From: a virus
DNA: 23,047 nt
Strand: one strand, 5' to 3'
Virus record (IMG/VR): IMGVR_UViG_3300022935_002565
Span: 1-23,047 of that record
The translations under genes were made by a program, and so were the position numbers. This document shows, one piece after another, positions 1 through 7,562 of this stretch. The notes beneath the pieces were generated by a model. It had not been told where the DNA came from. It saw nothing but the letters and a program-made list of their open reading frames with translations, and made no database searches. Numbering within the stretch: the stretch's first letter is position 1; every line of letters begins with the position of its first letter.

Positions 1-1
1 A

Positions 2-763
2 TACCTTAAAGCGATCAATCCAGACATAGAGATTGTTATGCACACCAACGGCGGAGCAAGAAACAAAGACTTCTGGAAGCTCATTGCGGAGATAGGTGTG
101 TTGGTCACATTCGGTATAGACGGTCTGGAAGATACAAATCATTTATATCGCAGGAATGTCAAGTGGGAAAACTTAATGGCTAATACTAAGACCTACATTG
201 ACAACGGAGGTGAGGCCAGTTGGGAGATGCTTGTTTTTAAGCACAATCAACACCAGATCGAAGACTGTAAAGAACTATCCACAAACATGGGCTTTGTAAC
301 TTTCGAAAACATGTTCAGCGAACGATGGATGGATTTCGATAATGAAGGGAACTATCGAGATATAACATCACTAAAAGTCGATGACTACGTTATTGAAAAG
401 CCTGTCGACCAACGAAAAGACTTCGTAAAAGATGATGCGTGGTTCAAGAACAAGAATGTTTTTGTTTCAGAGCAAACAGTAAAAAAAGATTTTTTTATAA
501 GAAAGATAAATTGTCTGGCATGCCAGCCAAACAAACGTGAAATCTACCTACGTGCTAATGGGTATGTAAGTCCTTGTTGTATATTGGGAGCCGTTGAAAA
601 CCACGAACCTAAACAATTAATCAAAGACTACGCTAAAATAAATCTGCATCACACCAATCTCAAAGATATTCTAGAAGGAGATTTTTTTAAGAACCTGGAG
701 AACGGTATCAACGGTGGAGAAAAAAGACTACAAGGGTGCTACCACGCCTGTGGGGTGAAATAG
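2..763 (+). CDS. Radical SAM protein with C-terminal SPASM-type cysteines (5' end cut by window)
   Basis: The frame is open from base 2, so the gene begins upstream of the window and the ATG at 38 is internal. The visible 253 residues cover the later strands of a radical SAM barrel (IEIVMHTNGG, then VLVTFGIDGLEDTNHLYRR). A cysteine-rich tail follows: CxxC at visible residues 171/174, a CC pair at 192/193, and C246/C250. That pattern fits a SPASM/twitch auxiliary iron-sulfur domain. The N-terminal CxxxCxxC that binds the SAM-cleaving cluster must lie off the left edge. Family members act on peptides, sugars or small molecules; the substrate here is unknown. The stop codon abuts the next gene's ATG at 764, so the two are probably co-translated. 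Confidence 0.8.
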   Translation, partial: YLKAINPDIEIVMHTNGGARNKDFWKLIAEIGVLVTFGIDGLEDTNHLYRRNVKWENLMANTKTYIDNGGEASWEMLVFKHNQHQIEDCKELSTNMGFVTFENMFSERWMDFDNEGNYRDITSLKVDDYVIEKPVDQRKDFVKDDAWFKNKNVFVSEQTVKKDFFIRKINCLACQPNKREIYLRANGYVSPCCILGAVENHEPKQLIKDYAKINLHHTNLKDILEGDFFKNLENGINGGEKRLQGCYHACGVK

Positions 764-1939
764 ATGTCTACTGAATGTAAGTTGGCTAAACTAGCACTTA
801 ACTTCGACATGAGCGGAATGGTGCAACCTTGCCATCTCACAGAATACTTCCTCAAGGATAAAGACGGAAGGCATTTTAATGTGCTGACAGATGATGTCAA
901 AGATATCTGGAACAGCGAACATAGAAAAAAACTGCTAGACGATCATGCCAACGGAATAAAAAACCCAACGTGTAAACTTTGTTGGGATATGGAAGAGACC
1001 GGTGTAGAATCAATGAGGCAGAGCCAAAACAATCTTTTAAAAGATGTAGAAGTACTGGAACAACCACGCGTGATGGTAGTTAAACCCGGGAATCTATGTA
1101 ATAATGCCTGCAGAAGTTGTAATGCTCATACCAGCAGTATGTGGTACAAGGACGACCATGCTATGAACCATGAGAATACGAGCTTCAAAGAATACTTAAA
1201 ATTTTTTCAACGGCACAAGACAGCGTACACTAACAATCAATTGCTGGAAAACAGGTTTGCCAAGTGGGAAGATAAGATTATAGAGTGGGATATGTTTGGG
1301 GGAGAACCTTTAATTGTTCCTCTTTTTTATAAGATTCTGAATCAGTCTTGTACAAGTGAGAACGTCCACACAAAAAACTTTAATGTTCACACTAATGGAA
1401 TGATTTATTCGGAAGGACTGATAAAAAAACTCAGTAAGTTTCGTGAGTCTCACATGGGATTCAGCATAGACGCCATAGGCGAAAAAAATGATTACATCAG
1501 ACACGGTAGTAAATGGGATAACATCATTAACAACTTAAAAAGATATGTTGAGGATTGTGCAGAATATCCTAATGTTTCGATCACGGTGCGGACAACCATA
1601 ACTCCCTGGAACATTTATCACTATGATGAAAATTTTGAATATTTTAGCAAGATGGGTATCCTTGCCATCGGATGTTGGTGTAATGATAAGCCGTGGAATG
1701 ATCTTAGATATCTTCCGGAAAATGTAAAAAAAAATGTACTAGACAAATTATTATTATACAAAAACAATAGAGATGAATGGCAAGAACTAATTGTTGATTT
1801 AACGAAATGGATGATGTCACGTCCTGCCGATTATAACAAATTAAAAAATTCTTTTATGGAATTCAACAAGACGCTAGATGAATTGAGGGGACAAAAATTT
1901 GAAAGCGTGTTCCCCGAATACTCTAAACTTTTTACATAA
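764..1939 (+). CDS. Radical SAM protein with N-terminal twitch-like domain
   Basis: A 391-residue protein. An N-terminal cysteine set (C5, C23, and CxxC at 70/73) resembles the half-SPASM (twitch) domain that precedes the barrel in N-twitch radical SAM proteins. The cluster-binding CxxxCxxC is at 112/116/119 in GNLCNNACRSC. It is followed by the GGEP motif (179-182), which contacts the SAM amino group in this superfamily, and by a strand ending in HTNG. The chemistry should be reductive SAM cleavage to a 5'-deoxyadenosyl radical; the substrate is unknown. The ATG directly follows the previous stop, and the next gene starts one base after this stop, so the three radical SAM genes probably form one transcript. 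The second domain is missed if only the core motif is searched. Confidence 0.85.
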   Translation: MSTECKLAKLALNFDMSGMVQPCHLTEYFLKDKDGRHFNVLTDDVKDIWNSEHRKKLLDDHANGIKNPTCKLCWDMEETGVESMRQSQNNLLKDVEVLEQPRVMVVKPGNLCNNACRSCNAHTSSMWYKDDHAMNHENTSFKEYLKFFQRHKTAYTNNQLLENRFAKWEDKIIEWDMFGGEPLIVPLFYKILNQSCTSENVHTKNFNVHTNGMIYSEGLIKKLSKFRESHMGFSIDAIGEKNDYIRHGSKWDNIINNLKRYVEDCAEYPNVSITVRTTITPWNIYHYDENFEYFSKMGILAIGCWCNDKPWNDLRYLPENVKKNVLDKLLLYKNNRDEWQELIVDLTKWMMSRPADYNKLKNSFMEFNKTLDELRGQKFESVFPEYSKLFT

Positions 1940-1940
1940 C

Positions 1941-3239
1941 ATGGGCATATCTAAGCAACCTCCAAAACCTTTCCCCATCAAAAAGGGACTGCCTTGTCAG
2001 CTCAAATGGACACACAGTACGATCTATCTCACAGACGGAGTCAGCGCGAGTTGTCATAGGGTCCTAGGAGATACGTTAGAAGTGCGCGATGGAGAACTCA
2101 ACTTCCACAACTTGCCCGCCAAACTGGAAGCGCGGAGGAAGATGTTGCGTGGCGAATGGCCCGGTCGTGGCTGTGAGCACTGCAAACACATCGAGGAGGC
2201 CGGTGGCACTTCAGACAGGATGATTCATTTAAATCTAGAGGGAACGACAGCACCGCCGGAACTGGACACAGACTTGGAAGCGGTCGACGTCACCCCGAGG
2301 CAGTTGGAGGTATACTGGGGCAATACATGCCAGCAATCATGTATATACTGTGGAGCCCATTACAGCTCGACCATACAGCAGGAAGAAAAAAGGTTTGGGG
2401 AGTTCAATGTTGAAGGTGTGCGCTTAAGAAATGATTGGGAAAAGAATCCTAACATAGAGCAACACACGGAATTACTTTTCAAATGGTTTGAAAAACATTT
2501 ACACAAATTACACAAGATATTCGTTATGGGGGGAGAACCTTTCCTACAGAAGGAGACATTCAGGTTCATAGAGTTCCTGGAGAAGGGAGACTATCCGGAT
2601 CTCACATTGGTTTTTTTCAGCAACCACAACATAGAAAATGAGAGATTCAAGGGATGGATCGATAGATTAGATCGACTACAGAAGTCGGGTAGACTAGACA
2701 AGATACAATTATTCTTCAGTTGTGATGCATTTGGTCCGGAAGGAGAATATGTGAGGACTGGACTGGATTTAGATATTGCTGTTAAGAACTTTGAACACAT
2801 ACTACACAACACAAACATAGAACAGGGTATAAACTCCGCCCTCACTGTGACCGCCGTCCCGGGAATGCCAGCCATGGTAAAATACATCAACGAATGTAGC
2901 AAGATCAAACCCATCTACTGGAGCATGATGAAAGCAAATCAATACGAGTTATCCCCGCGACCATATATGTATCCAGGAATTTTTGGTGATAAAATCAATC
3001 AATGGGGTCTCAAAGAAGCAGTCGAGATGTTTGATACAAATTCTCATGGATATCCCGATTCAGTAAAGGTTTCACATAAAAGATACATGAAGGGTGCGAT
3101 GCAAGAGTTTGAAAAACGAGATCCTAATACCTTTAGACAGAAGCAATTTAAAATATGGCTTAATGAACTAGATCGTAGACGTGGTACCGATTGGAAAGTA
3201 ATTTATCCACAGATTTGGGAACTAGTAAAAGACTTGTAA
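1941..3239 (+). CDS. Radical SAM protein with N-terminal twitch-like domain (second copy)
   Basis: A 432-residue protein with the same design as its upstream neighbour. The N-terminal cysteines are C19, C38 and a CxxC at 78/81. The radical SAM CxxxCxxC lies at 130/134/137 (GNTCQQSCIYC) and GGEP at 197-200, followed by FFSNHN. I chose the ATG at 1941, one base after the preceding stop. An upstream ATG at 1899 would overlap the previous gene by 41 bases and adds no recognisable sequence. No clear Shine-Dalgarno sequence is seen, so translation may be coupled. Its composition looks richer in G+C than the preceding gene, especially in the first half, so the two may have been acquired separately. 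The stop abuts the stop of the convergent gene at 3240. Substrate unknown. Confidence 0.85.
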   Translation: MGISKQPPKPFPIKKGLPCQLKWTHSTIYLTDGVSASCHRVLGDTLEVRDGELNFHNLPAKLEARRKMLRGEWPGRGCEHCKHIEEAGGTSDRMIHLNLEGTTAPPELDTDLEAVDVTPRQLEVYWGNTCQQSCIYCGAHYSSTIQQEEKRFGEFNVEGVRLRNDWEKNPNIEQHTELLFKWFEKHLHKLHKIFVMGGEPFLQKETFRFIEFLEKGDYPDLTLVFFSNHNIENERFKGWIDRLDRLQKSGRLDKIQLFFSCDAFGPEGEYVRTGLDLDIAVKNFEHILHNTNIEQGINSALTVTAVPGMPAMVKYINECSKIKPIYWSMMKANQYELSPRPYMYPGIFGDKINQWGLKEAVEMFDTNSHGYPDSVKVSHKRYMKGAMQEFEKRDPNTFRQKQFKIWLNELDRRRGTDWKVIYPQIWELVKDL

Positions 3240-3596
3240 TTACTTCCTACGGTTCATGGCCGACTTGGCCATCTTCTTGACCACATCCGTTGACCCTTGG
3301 TCGTCGTAGTCCATCGCAGGATTGTCTTCTGCCTCTTGATCCGTCTTCACAACAATCTTCTCGTTGTCGAAATCCGCTACCACGTTTTTCAGATCGCCAT
3401 CGGCATCATAGATCCTCTTGAACACGTCGTAGTTGAATGCTGGATAACCGGTGTTGCTCATGATCTGTTTGACTGCGTCCATGCTGACATCACTTGGCAT
3501 GTCCTTCTCGTCGGCGTCGCCCTTCATGTTCAACAGGATGTTGATCAATGCTGACTCTAGGTCTGTGTCGCTTTTGTTGAATTCGAAAAATCTCAC
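3240..3596 (-). CDS. Small acidic phage protein, function unknown (GTG start)
   Basis: A 118-residue acidic protein ending in a basic tail (KKMAKSAMNRRK). It starts at GTG (3596-3594), preceded by GGGAAG about eight bases upstream, which serves as the ribosome binding site. I see no catalytic motif. It is the last gene of the leftward block, four bases after the end of the 287-residue gene, so the two are probably co-transcribed. It looks like the short conserved proteins of unknown function in marine T4-like phages. That comparison is from memory and was not searched. Confidence 0.7.
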   Translation of the reverse strand: MRFFEFNKSDTDLESALINILLNMKGDADEKDMPSDVSMDAVKQIMSNTGYPAFNYDVFKRIYDADGDLKNVVADFDNEKIVVKTDQEAEDNPAMDYDDQGSTDVVKKMAKSAMNRRK

Positions 3597-3600
3597 GGGA

Positions 3601-4464
3601 CTACTTCCCTGCTAGTTTACTGAACAATCTGTTTGATGCTTCAAACACTTCTTTGGATTCTCTCTGTTCTCTGCCTTCTGGTTCTGTTCCACCCGCTTCG
3701 GCATCAGAGGCGCCAAACTCATCTGATTCTAGGTCGTCGGTCCCTAGGTCATCTAAGTCTGCGTCTGTTGTGTCCATGTCCATCGTGTCATCGGCGCCCA
3801 TAGGGTCTGATGCTACTTCTTCTCCGGTCAAAATTCTTACACCGTTGTCCAGTTCTTGTCTGGTTGTCGTTAAAGTGGCTTCCGCCTGTTCAATCGCTGG
3901 TTGGATTTTTTGTAGGAATGCGTCTGATTTCTCAGCACCCATCTCGTCTCTGATTCTGTCTGCCAGTTCTAACATGCCTTCTGTCTTCATTGATGCTAGA
4001 TCTTCCAAGAATGATGTGACCTTGTCCATCATGTCTTTTGCGGCTAAAATTAATTCTGATTGTTCCTCAACACCTTCTTTGGTCATTATCTTGCTGACGA
4101 TCTTCTTCTCGTCTTGGTCCAGTGCCTGGCCCTTGTCCAGTTTGCTTTTCGCTGACAGTGTCGTTGATGCTACCTTGGTCATTGGATCTGATGAACCGCC
4201 GTACTCCGCAAGTTTCCTCTCTTGTATCGCTTGGTTGATGATGTCCAACATCATTTGGTTCTTCTGGTAACCGTCGTCCTTGAGTTCCTGTCCGAAGTGT
4301 GTGTTCTGTGTGATCTCGTGTATCTTTGTTCTCACGTGATTGGCGTAGTCCTGCAGTTCTTCCTCGTTGAACTGTGACAGATCCATTGTCATGTTGAATC
4401 TAGATTCGAATTCTTTCAGCAATGATTCTGTTGTGATAGGTTTTGTAAGGTCTAAGCTCTTCAT
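3601..4464 (-). CDS. Acidic helical phage protein, possibly scaffold-like
   Basis: A 287-residue protein. Residues 1-210 are rich in predicted helix and coiled coil (many E, K, Q, L). A strongly acidic low-complexity stretch of repeated Asp, Met and Thr follows (about 215-265), then a short basic C-terminus. No enzyme motif is visible. Long acidic helical proteins of about this size occur among T4-type prohead core and scaffold proteins, but there is no residue-level match that would justify naming it. It starts at ATG 4464, eight bases after a TAAATA element and without a Shine-Dalgarno sequence. The GTG gene follows four bases downstream. Confidence 0.7.
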   Translation of the reverse strand: MKSLDLTKPITTESLLKEFESRFNMTMDLSQFNEEELQDYANHVRTKIHEITQNTHFGQELKDDGYQKNQMMLDIINQAIQERKLAEYGGSSDPMTKVASTTLSAKSKLDKGQALDQDEKKIVSKIMTKEGVEEQSELILAAKDMMDKVTSFLEDLASMKTEGMLELADRIRDEMGAEKSDAFLQKIQPAIEQAEATLTTTRQELDNGVRILTGEEVASDPMGADDTMDMDTTDADLDDLGTDDLESDEFGASDAEAGGTEPEGREQRESKEVFEASNRLFSKLAGK

Positions 4465-4480
4465 ACTGTGTTTATTTATT
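4465..4480 (-). promoter_or_regulatory. T4-late-type promoter motif (AATAAATA)
   Basis: On the minus strand AATAAATA occupies 4480-4473, seven of eight matches to the T4 late -10 element TATAAATA. It lies eight bases before the ATG at 4464. Initiation five to seven bases downstream would give almost no leader. Confidence 0.45.
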
Positions 4481-4482
4481 AT

Positions 4483-4986
4483 CTATGCTCCGAACGTGTC
4501 ATTAAAGATCTGCTGTATTTTAGCCTTGCACTCGTCCGCTAGGCGGTTTGCGACGTCCAACCTATCCCAGTACACATCCTCCATCTGTTCGTCCTTGTTC
4601 TTCTGTGCCTCCCGTATCATGCGTTTGGCACTCTGTATGTCAAACAGTTGTGAAGCGTGTTTGGCGTCAACGTCCAATATGTTGTAGGGCACGTTCTTGC
4701 CGTCCGCCAGGTAGTGTGCCACCAGTATGGCAGTTTGTTTGAGGTTGATGTCTTCGTGTAAGATTTTGGCTTCCATCATGTCCGCTATCACGTACACGTA
4801 CCTGGTGCCCGTGTGCTTCTTGGGTACGATGGCTATGTTGCCGATAAGGATGCCCTTTGAGAACTGCTTGGGCAGGTGGCGGAACGGTTGACGTGCCTGT
4901 TCCCGTTGTGCTAGGTCCGCCAGTTTAGACTTCAGCCCGTAGGCTTCTATCTGTTTTACCAGTTCTGATTTATTTTTTCCTGTCAT
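4483..4986 (-). CDS. Phage protein of unknown function with helical C-terminal half
   Basis: A 167-residue protein. The N-terminal half is basic with a beta-rich stretch (GILIGNIAIVPKK, RYVYVIADMMEAK). The C-terminal half is helical and charged. I used the ATG at 4986 rather than the in-frame TTG at 4995. Both lie inside the end of the upstream 77-residue gene, so translation is probably coupled. No motif identifies a function. Its place in a run of small same-strand genes suggests a conserved late or assembly gene of the phage. Confidence 0.65.
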   Translation of the reverse strand: MTGKNKSELVKQIEAYGLKSKLADLAQREQARQPFRHLPKQFSKGILIGNIAIVPKKHTGTRYVYVIADMMEAKILHEDINLKQTAILVAHYLADGKNVPYNILDVDAKHASQLFDIQSAKRMIREAQKNKDEQMEDVYWDRLDVANRLADECKAKIQQIFNDTFGA

Positions 4987-5203
4987 TGGCCACAAACTTT
5001 ATCTTCCTATTTAAAGCATATTGCATGTGGGTGTCAAGTTTCTTTCGCACGAAGATGGCCTTGTCCGCCAACCTCTTGGCCTTGTCCGCGTCCTCCGGAG
5101 ACAGTTGGTCACTCCTGAATGATTCTGTCGAGTGTGCCCGGATGAATTCAACGTCAGTGTCTGTGACGTAGACCTTGGCCCGAGGTGCTATCTGTATGAA
5201 CAT
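4970..5203 (-). CDS. Small basic phage protein of unknown function
   Basis: A 77-residue protein with an N-terminal beta-like stretch (MFIQIAPRAKVYVTDTDVE) and a lysine/arginine-rich helical remainder. It has no cysteine, membrane segment or known motif. The ATG at 5203 is 12 bases after the stop of the upstream coiled-coil gene. Its 3' end overlaps the next gene by 17 bases. Placement in the overlapping gene run supports it being real, but its role cannot be read from sequence. Confidence 0.6.
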   Translation of the reverse strand: MFIQIAPRAKVYVTDTDVEFIRAHSTESFRSDQLSPEDADKAKRLADKAIFVRKKLDTHMQYALNRKIKFVANDRKK

Positions 5204-5215
5204 GTATTGATAATA

Positions 5216-5530
5216 TTAGCCTGGCATCTTCATCAGGATCACCACCACCGTTGATAGTAAGCCTGCGACCACTGTGCCCGCCGTTGCTATGATTGTCTTT
5301 GTCTGTGACTTGTGACCTTGGGTCATCTCTTCGTTCATTTTACCTAGACGAAGTTCGATCGCACTCAGTCTGTCGTGTAAGCCTTTGTATCTCTCTGAAC
5401 AAAGGTCCACGTGTGCTTCAAGGTTCTGTTTCTCTAATTCTGTTGTACTCATCAATATTATGTATTCTCTTAATTCCTGTTTGATCTCTCTGATCTCCGC
5501 CGTTATAGCCTGGAACTGTGCCTGTCGCAT
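5216..5530 (-). CDS. Coiled-coil protein with C-terminal membrane anchor
   Basis: A 104-residue protein. Residues 1-75 are a charged helix with coiled-coil character, and residues 79-100 (TIIATAGTVVAGLLSTVVVILM) form a single C-terminal transmembrane segment. This layout recalls short phage proteins of the XhlA/hemolysin-like type, or a tail-anchored component of lysis or membrane targeting. An internal ATG at 5452 (MSTTELEKQN) would give a 78-residue form. Neither start has a convincing Shine-Dalgarno sequence. A GATAAATA element lies about 50 bases upstream. Membrane anchoring is well supported; a lysis role is inference. Confidence 0.65.
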   Translation of the reverse strand: MRQAQFQAITAEIREIKQELREYIILMSTTELEKQNLEAHVDLCSERYKGLHDRLSAIELRLGKMNEEMTQGHKSQTKTIIATAGTVVAGLLSTVVVILMKMPG

Positions 5531-5578
5531 TGCCTAGATGAGCCTCTGTGTGTTTTTTGTTTGTGCCTAAATGTACTG

Positions 5579-6094
5579 TTATTTATCGATGGGACCGGCG
5601 TATGAAAAGTACGTGTTTATGATCCCGCCCGCCAGTGCACCGATGATCTTCTGCCTGTCCGTGCCAGTTATTTCTTTGGTGACAAAGGTGTGTATGGGCA
5701 GGTGTGCTGTGTTGGTGCAGTCCGCGACAATGGGTATGAGGCTGAAGTCCTCCACCAGGTTCTCGGTGGGGTCTGTGAAGTCTCCGTACACTCCCGACTG
5801 TTCAGTGAAGAACTGGAAGTGCCATGTGGAGTGTGCACCTTCGTAGTAGGATCCGAAAGCATGGTTACCCAGGTTGGGCAGTTCAACCTTCTGCGGTGGC
5901 TGTTCCCACGTGATGTTACCCCTCATCTGTAGCAGTTGCAACATGGTACTGAAGTTTGAATTCTGGTCACGTGCTATTGCGAGCGTGTGCTTGTCGTGTA
6001 CTTTGTTGCCTGCTGACGTGGTGAAAGGGAATTGCTGTTTGAGGTTTCCGTTGTTGGTGATGTCTACCAAGGTGTGTATGCGGTACTCATACAT
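5579..6094 (-). CDS. Conserved-looking T4-like phage protein of unknown function
   Basis: A 171-residue protein beginning MYEYRIHTLVDITNNG. It has a globular mix of beta strands and aromatics and a C-terminal GALAGGIINTYFSYAGP stretch. From memory, proteins with this opening and a central FGS-x-H-T-W-x-F pattern (here FGSYYEGAHSTWHFQF) recur in marine T4-like viruses without an assigned role. I could not check this. The ATG at 6094 has GGAAAG about nine bases upstream and overlaps the ParB-like gene by eight bases, so the two are probably co-translated. Confidence 0.7.
   Translation of the reverse strand: MYEYRIHTLVDITNNGNLKQQFPFTTSAGNKVHDKHTLAIARDQNSNFSTMLQLLQMRGNITWEQPPQKVELPNLGNHAFGSYYEGAHSTWHFQFFTEQSGVYGDFTDPTENLVEDFSLIPIVADCTNTAHLPIHTFVTKEITGTDRQKIIGALAGGIINTYFSYAGPIDK
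5580..5587 (-). promoter_or_regulatory. T4-late-type promoter motif (GATAAATA)
   Basis: GATAAATA on the minus strand matches seven of eight bases of TATAAATA. It sits 49 bases upstream of the ATG at 5530, a conventional promoter distance, and overlaps the last codons of the upstream gene. Confidence 0.35.
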
Positions 6095-6497
6095 TTGTGT
6101 TTCTTTCCGATTGGGCCTTTCCTACTATTTTGTGAAGTTCTTTTTCTATGACACAGTCCACGTGTGTAAATCCCAACTCTTTGGCCATTTGATATCTCTG
6201 ACGTCCTTTCCAAACAACCAGGACCCTGCCATCTTTCTCTGGTGCCTCGGCCGGTAGGTCTGGACTGCTCCTTTTGTAAAATTTTAGATGAATGTTCTGC
6301 CAGTATTTCTGTGTCATCGGCCACAACATCAAAGGCTGTTCCATTTCACCTTTGCTGATGCTGTCTTTCAATGAATCACGATCCGGTATCTCTTGGTATA
6401 TCGATGCCGTCTGGATCTCGTCCATGGACATGGTCACTATCTCGTAAGGATTTCCGTTTTCCATGGGAAACATTTTTGTTGCTTTGAGGTGTTTCAT
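6087..6497 (-). CDS. ParB/sulfiredoxin-fold domain protein
   Basis: A 136-residue protein. Residues about 18-55 (IVTMSMDEIQTASIYQEIPDRDSLKDSISKGEMEQPLML) and about 91-112 (VVWKGRQRYQMAKELGFTHV) match the ParB N-terminal fold. The first part specifies sites to act on, and the G-x-x-R segment corresponds to the nucleotide-binding GxxR/GxHR motif. Phage ParB-like proteins may be CTPases, nucleases or modifiers; no helix-turn-helix for DNA binding follows here. The ATG at 6497 lies just downstream of a terminator and five bases after TTAAATA, with no Shine-Dalgarno sequence. Confidence 0.7.
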   Translation of the reverse strand: MKHLKATKMFPMENGNPYEIVTMSMDEIQTASIYQEIPDRDSLKDSISKGEMEQPLMLWPMTQKYWQNIHLKFYKRSSPDLPAEAPEKDGRVLVVWKGRQRYQMAKELGFTHVDCVIEKELHKIVGKAQSERNTNV

Positions 6498-6510
6498 ACT
6501 GATATTTAAC
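6498..6510 (-). promoter_or_regulatory. TTAAATA element between terminator and ATG
   Basis: On the minus strand TTAAATA (6509-6503) is followed by five bases and then the ATG at 6497. Only 17 bases separate this ATG from the terminator T-run, so this is the only promoter-like sequence available unless transcripts read through the terminator. Confidence 0.4.
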
Positions 6511-6514
6511 TGAT

Positions 6515-6550
6515 AAAAAAAGGGCGGACCTAATTAAAGATCCGCCCCTT
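6515..6550 (-). terminator. Rho-independent terminator after the virion gene pair
   Basis: On the minus strand a 12-13 bp G+C-rich stem (GGCGGATCT pairing with AGGTCCGCC through one wobble) closes a loop TTAATT. It is followed by seven T residues (6521-6515). It lies 31 bases beyond the stop of the gene ending at 6582. Confidence 0.9.
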
Positions 6551-6581
6551 GGTAATTAGAATCTACCGAGATAGATTAGAA

Positions 6582-7013
6582 TTATACGTTACCCACAACT
6601 GCTACTGTAGTTCCGCCCACGTCGATTTTAGCATCTTCTGATGTAGATGTTGAACTCGCTCTACACTCGACTGTTCCCATCGCTCTTAGAAAAGTCTGTA
6701 AGTTCGCCGCCGCTGTCGCTGTTGGCGTTCCAGACAAATCAGATTGATTTGAGTCTTCCCAAGAGTTTGCTCTTTCGATCGCAACTGTCAACGTACCGTT
6801 AGTTGTTGTGATGTTGTAGTACCTTAGAGTACCTCGTGTTTGAATCCCTTGTAGGATCCTGTCCACGATTCCGTCTTTGTGCGTGTTTCCGTCGATGTCA
6901 ACTGCTGTTCCTGATGTGTCAGTTACCACAACAGTAAAATACTCTTGTGCAACTTCACCGTCAGTTCTAGTATCTGCTACGAAAACTGCATTGTTATTTG
7001 AGTTAATTGGCAT
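6582..7013 (-). CDS. Probable abundant virion protein (small, beta-rich)
   Basis: A 143-residue protein starting MPINSNNNAVFVADTRT, rich in Thr, Ser, Ala and Val with almost no lysine. Together with its predicted beta content this fits a capsid decoration or other virion protein. AGGAGG (7026-7021) lies seven bases before the ATG, the strongest ribosome binding site in the block together with the one for its neighbour. A good terminator follows. The next gene upstream shares the MPI start, asparagines near the N-terminus and a YFTV segment, so the two may be diverged duplicates. Expression strength is supported by sequence; a structural role is inference. Confidence 0.65.
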   Translation of the reverse strand: MPINSNNNAVFVADTRTDGEVAQEYFTVVVTDTSGTAVDIDGNTHKDGIVDRILQGIQTRGTLRYYNITTTNGTLTVAIERANSWEDSNQSDLSGTPTATAAANLQTFLRAMGTVECRASSTSTSEDAKIDVGGTTVAVVGNV

Positions 7014-7020
7014 TTCTTAT

Positions 7021-7026
7021 CCTCCT
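7021..7026 (-). promoter_or_regulatory. Strong Shine-Dalgarno sequence AGGAGG
   Basis: AGGAGG on the minus strand is seven bases from the ATG at 7013. The same hexamer at the same spacing precedes the gene starting at 7463 (7476-7471). Most other genes in the window have weak or no such sites, so these two messages should be heavily translated. Confidence 0.85.
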
Positions 7027-7040
7027 AATATTACAAACTA

Positions 7041-7463
7041 TTACGATACAACTGCCGCAGTCAAGATACCAAGTTTAGTTTCTCTAACTGTTGCTGAAGT
7101 TATGTCTGCTGTAATTGTTGGGTAAGATGAAGAAGATTCATCCAAAGCCTTGATCGCTTCTTCAAGTAAACCACCTGCGCCTAATGTTTTCTCAGCCGCC
7201 GCACCTAATGTGTGCAGTTCGTCTGTTCTAACACCGTAAGTTTTTTGTGTGCCGGTATCCGTTAATGGACCTTCAAACAAAATTGTGCAGTATTGGCCTA
7301 TTGTTTGTCTCACAAGTTCTAAACCAGCAGTAGCCGAGCCTGCAGAAACACTTCCTGTTTCTGAAGCCATACTGTTGATGAAGTCCACTGTGAAGTATGT
7401 TACATCCACTGAACCCACTTCGAAGTTTTGGTTAAGTGAAAAGTTGTTTTGTGCTATTGGCAT
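7041..7463 (-). CDS. Probable abundant virion protein (paralogue-like neighbour)
   Basis: A 140-residue protein beginning MPIAQNNFSLNQNFEVG, with a YFTV segment near residue 23 and an Ala, Ser, Thr and Gly-rich body that alternates predicted strands and helices. AGGAGG lies seven bases before the ATG, identical to the next gene. It is probably co-transcribed with the downstream virion-like gene (27-base gap). A late-promoter-like CTAAATA and a perfect 8-bp inverted repeat lie upstream. No cysteine-rich or catalytic motif is visible. The virion assignment is inferred from expression signals and composition and could be tested by virion proteomics. Confidence 0.65.
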   Translation of the reverse strand: MPIAQNNFSLNQNFEVGSVDVTYFTVDFINSMASETGSVSAGSATAGLELVRQTIGQYCTILFEGPLTDTGTQKTYGVRTDELHTLGAAAEKTLGAGGLLEEAIKALDESSSSYPTITADITSATVRETKLGILTAAVVS

Positions 7464-7497
7464 TTGTTATCCTCCTTTTTTCTGTTAACATAATGCT

Positions 7498-7518
7498 TTG
7501 ATCCCGCTCAGGGATCAA
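7498..7518. repeat. Perfect 8-bp inverted repeat with 5-base loop
   Basis: TTGATCCC-GCTCA-GGGATCAA lies between the methyltransferase stop (7563) and the virion-gene start (7463). No T-run follows on either strand, so it is not a standard terminator. It falls in the 5' leader predicted for the virion transcript, where it could stabilise or regulate the mRNA, or bind a dimeric regulator. Confidence 0.6.
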
Positions 7519-7526
7519 GTTGCAAG

Positions 7527-7534
7527 TATTTAGT
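7527..7534 (-). promoter_or_regulatory. Late-promoter-like motif ACTAAATA upstream of virion genes
   Basis: On the minus strand ACTAAATA (7534-7527) is close to TATAAATA and lies about 63 bases before the virion-gene ATG at 7463. A transcript from here would carry the inverted repeat in its leader. Confidence 0.35.
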
Positions 7535-7562
7535 GGTAAGATTGGTAAATTATGCTGTAATA

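Noticed and set aside
3653-4270. Plus-strand 205-residue open frame rich in Ser
   Set aside because: It is a shadow of the acidic 287-residue minus-strand gene; the Ser-rich composition reflects its complement and no ribosome binding site is seen.
3601-4464. Naming the acidic protein as the T4 prohead scaffold gp22
   Set aside because: Size and acidity are similar, but no specific sequence match or neighbouring portal, protease or capsid gene supports it.
7498-7518. Hairpin as a rho-independent terminator for the methyltransferase gene
   Set aside because: No run of T follows the stem on either strand.
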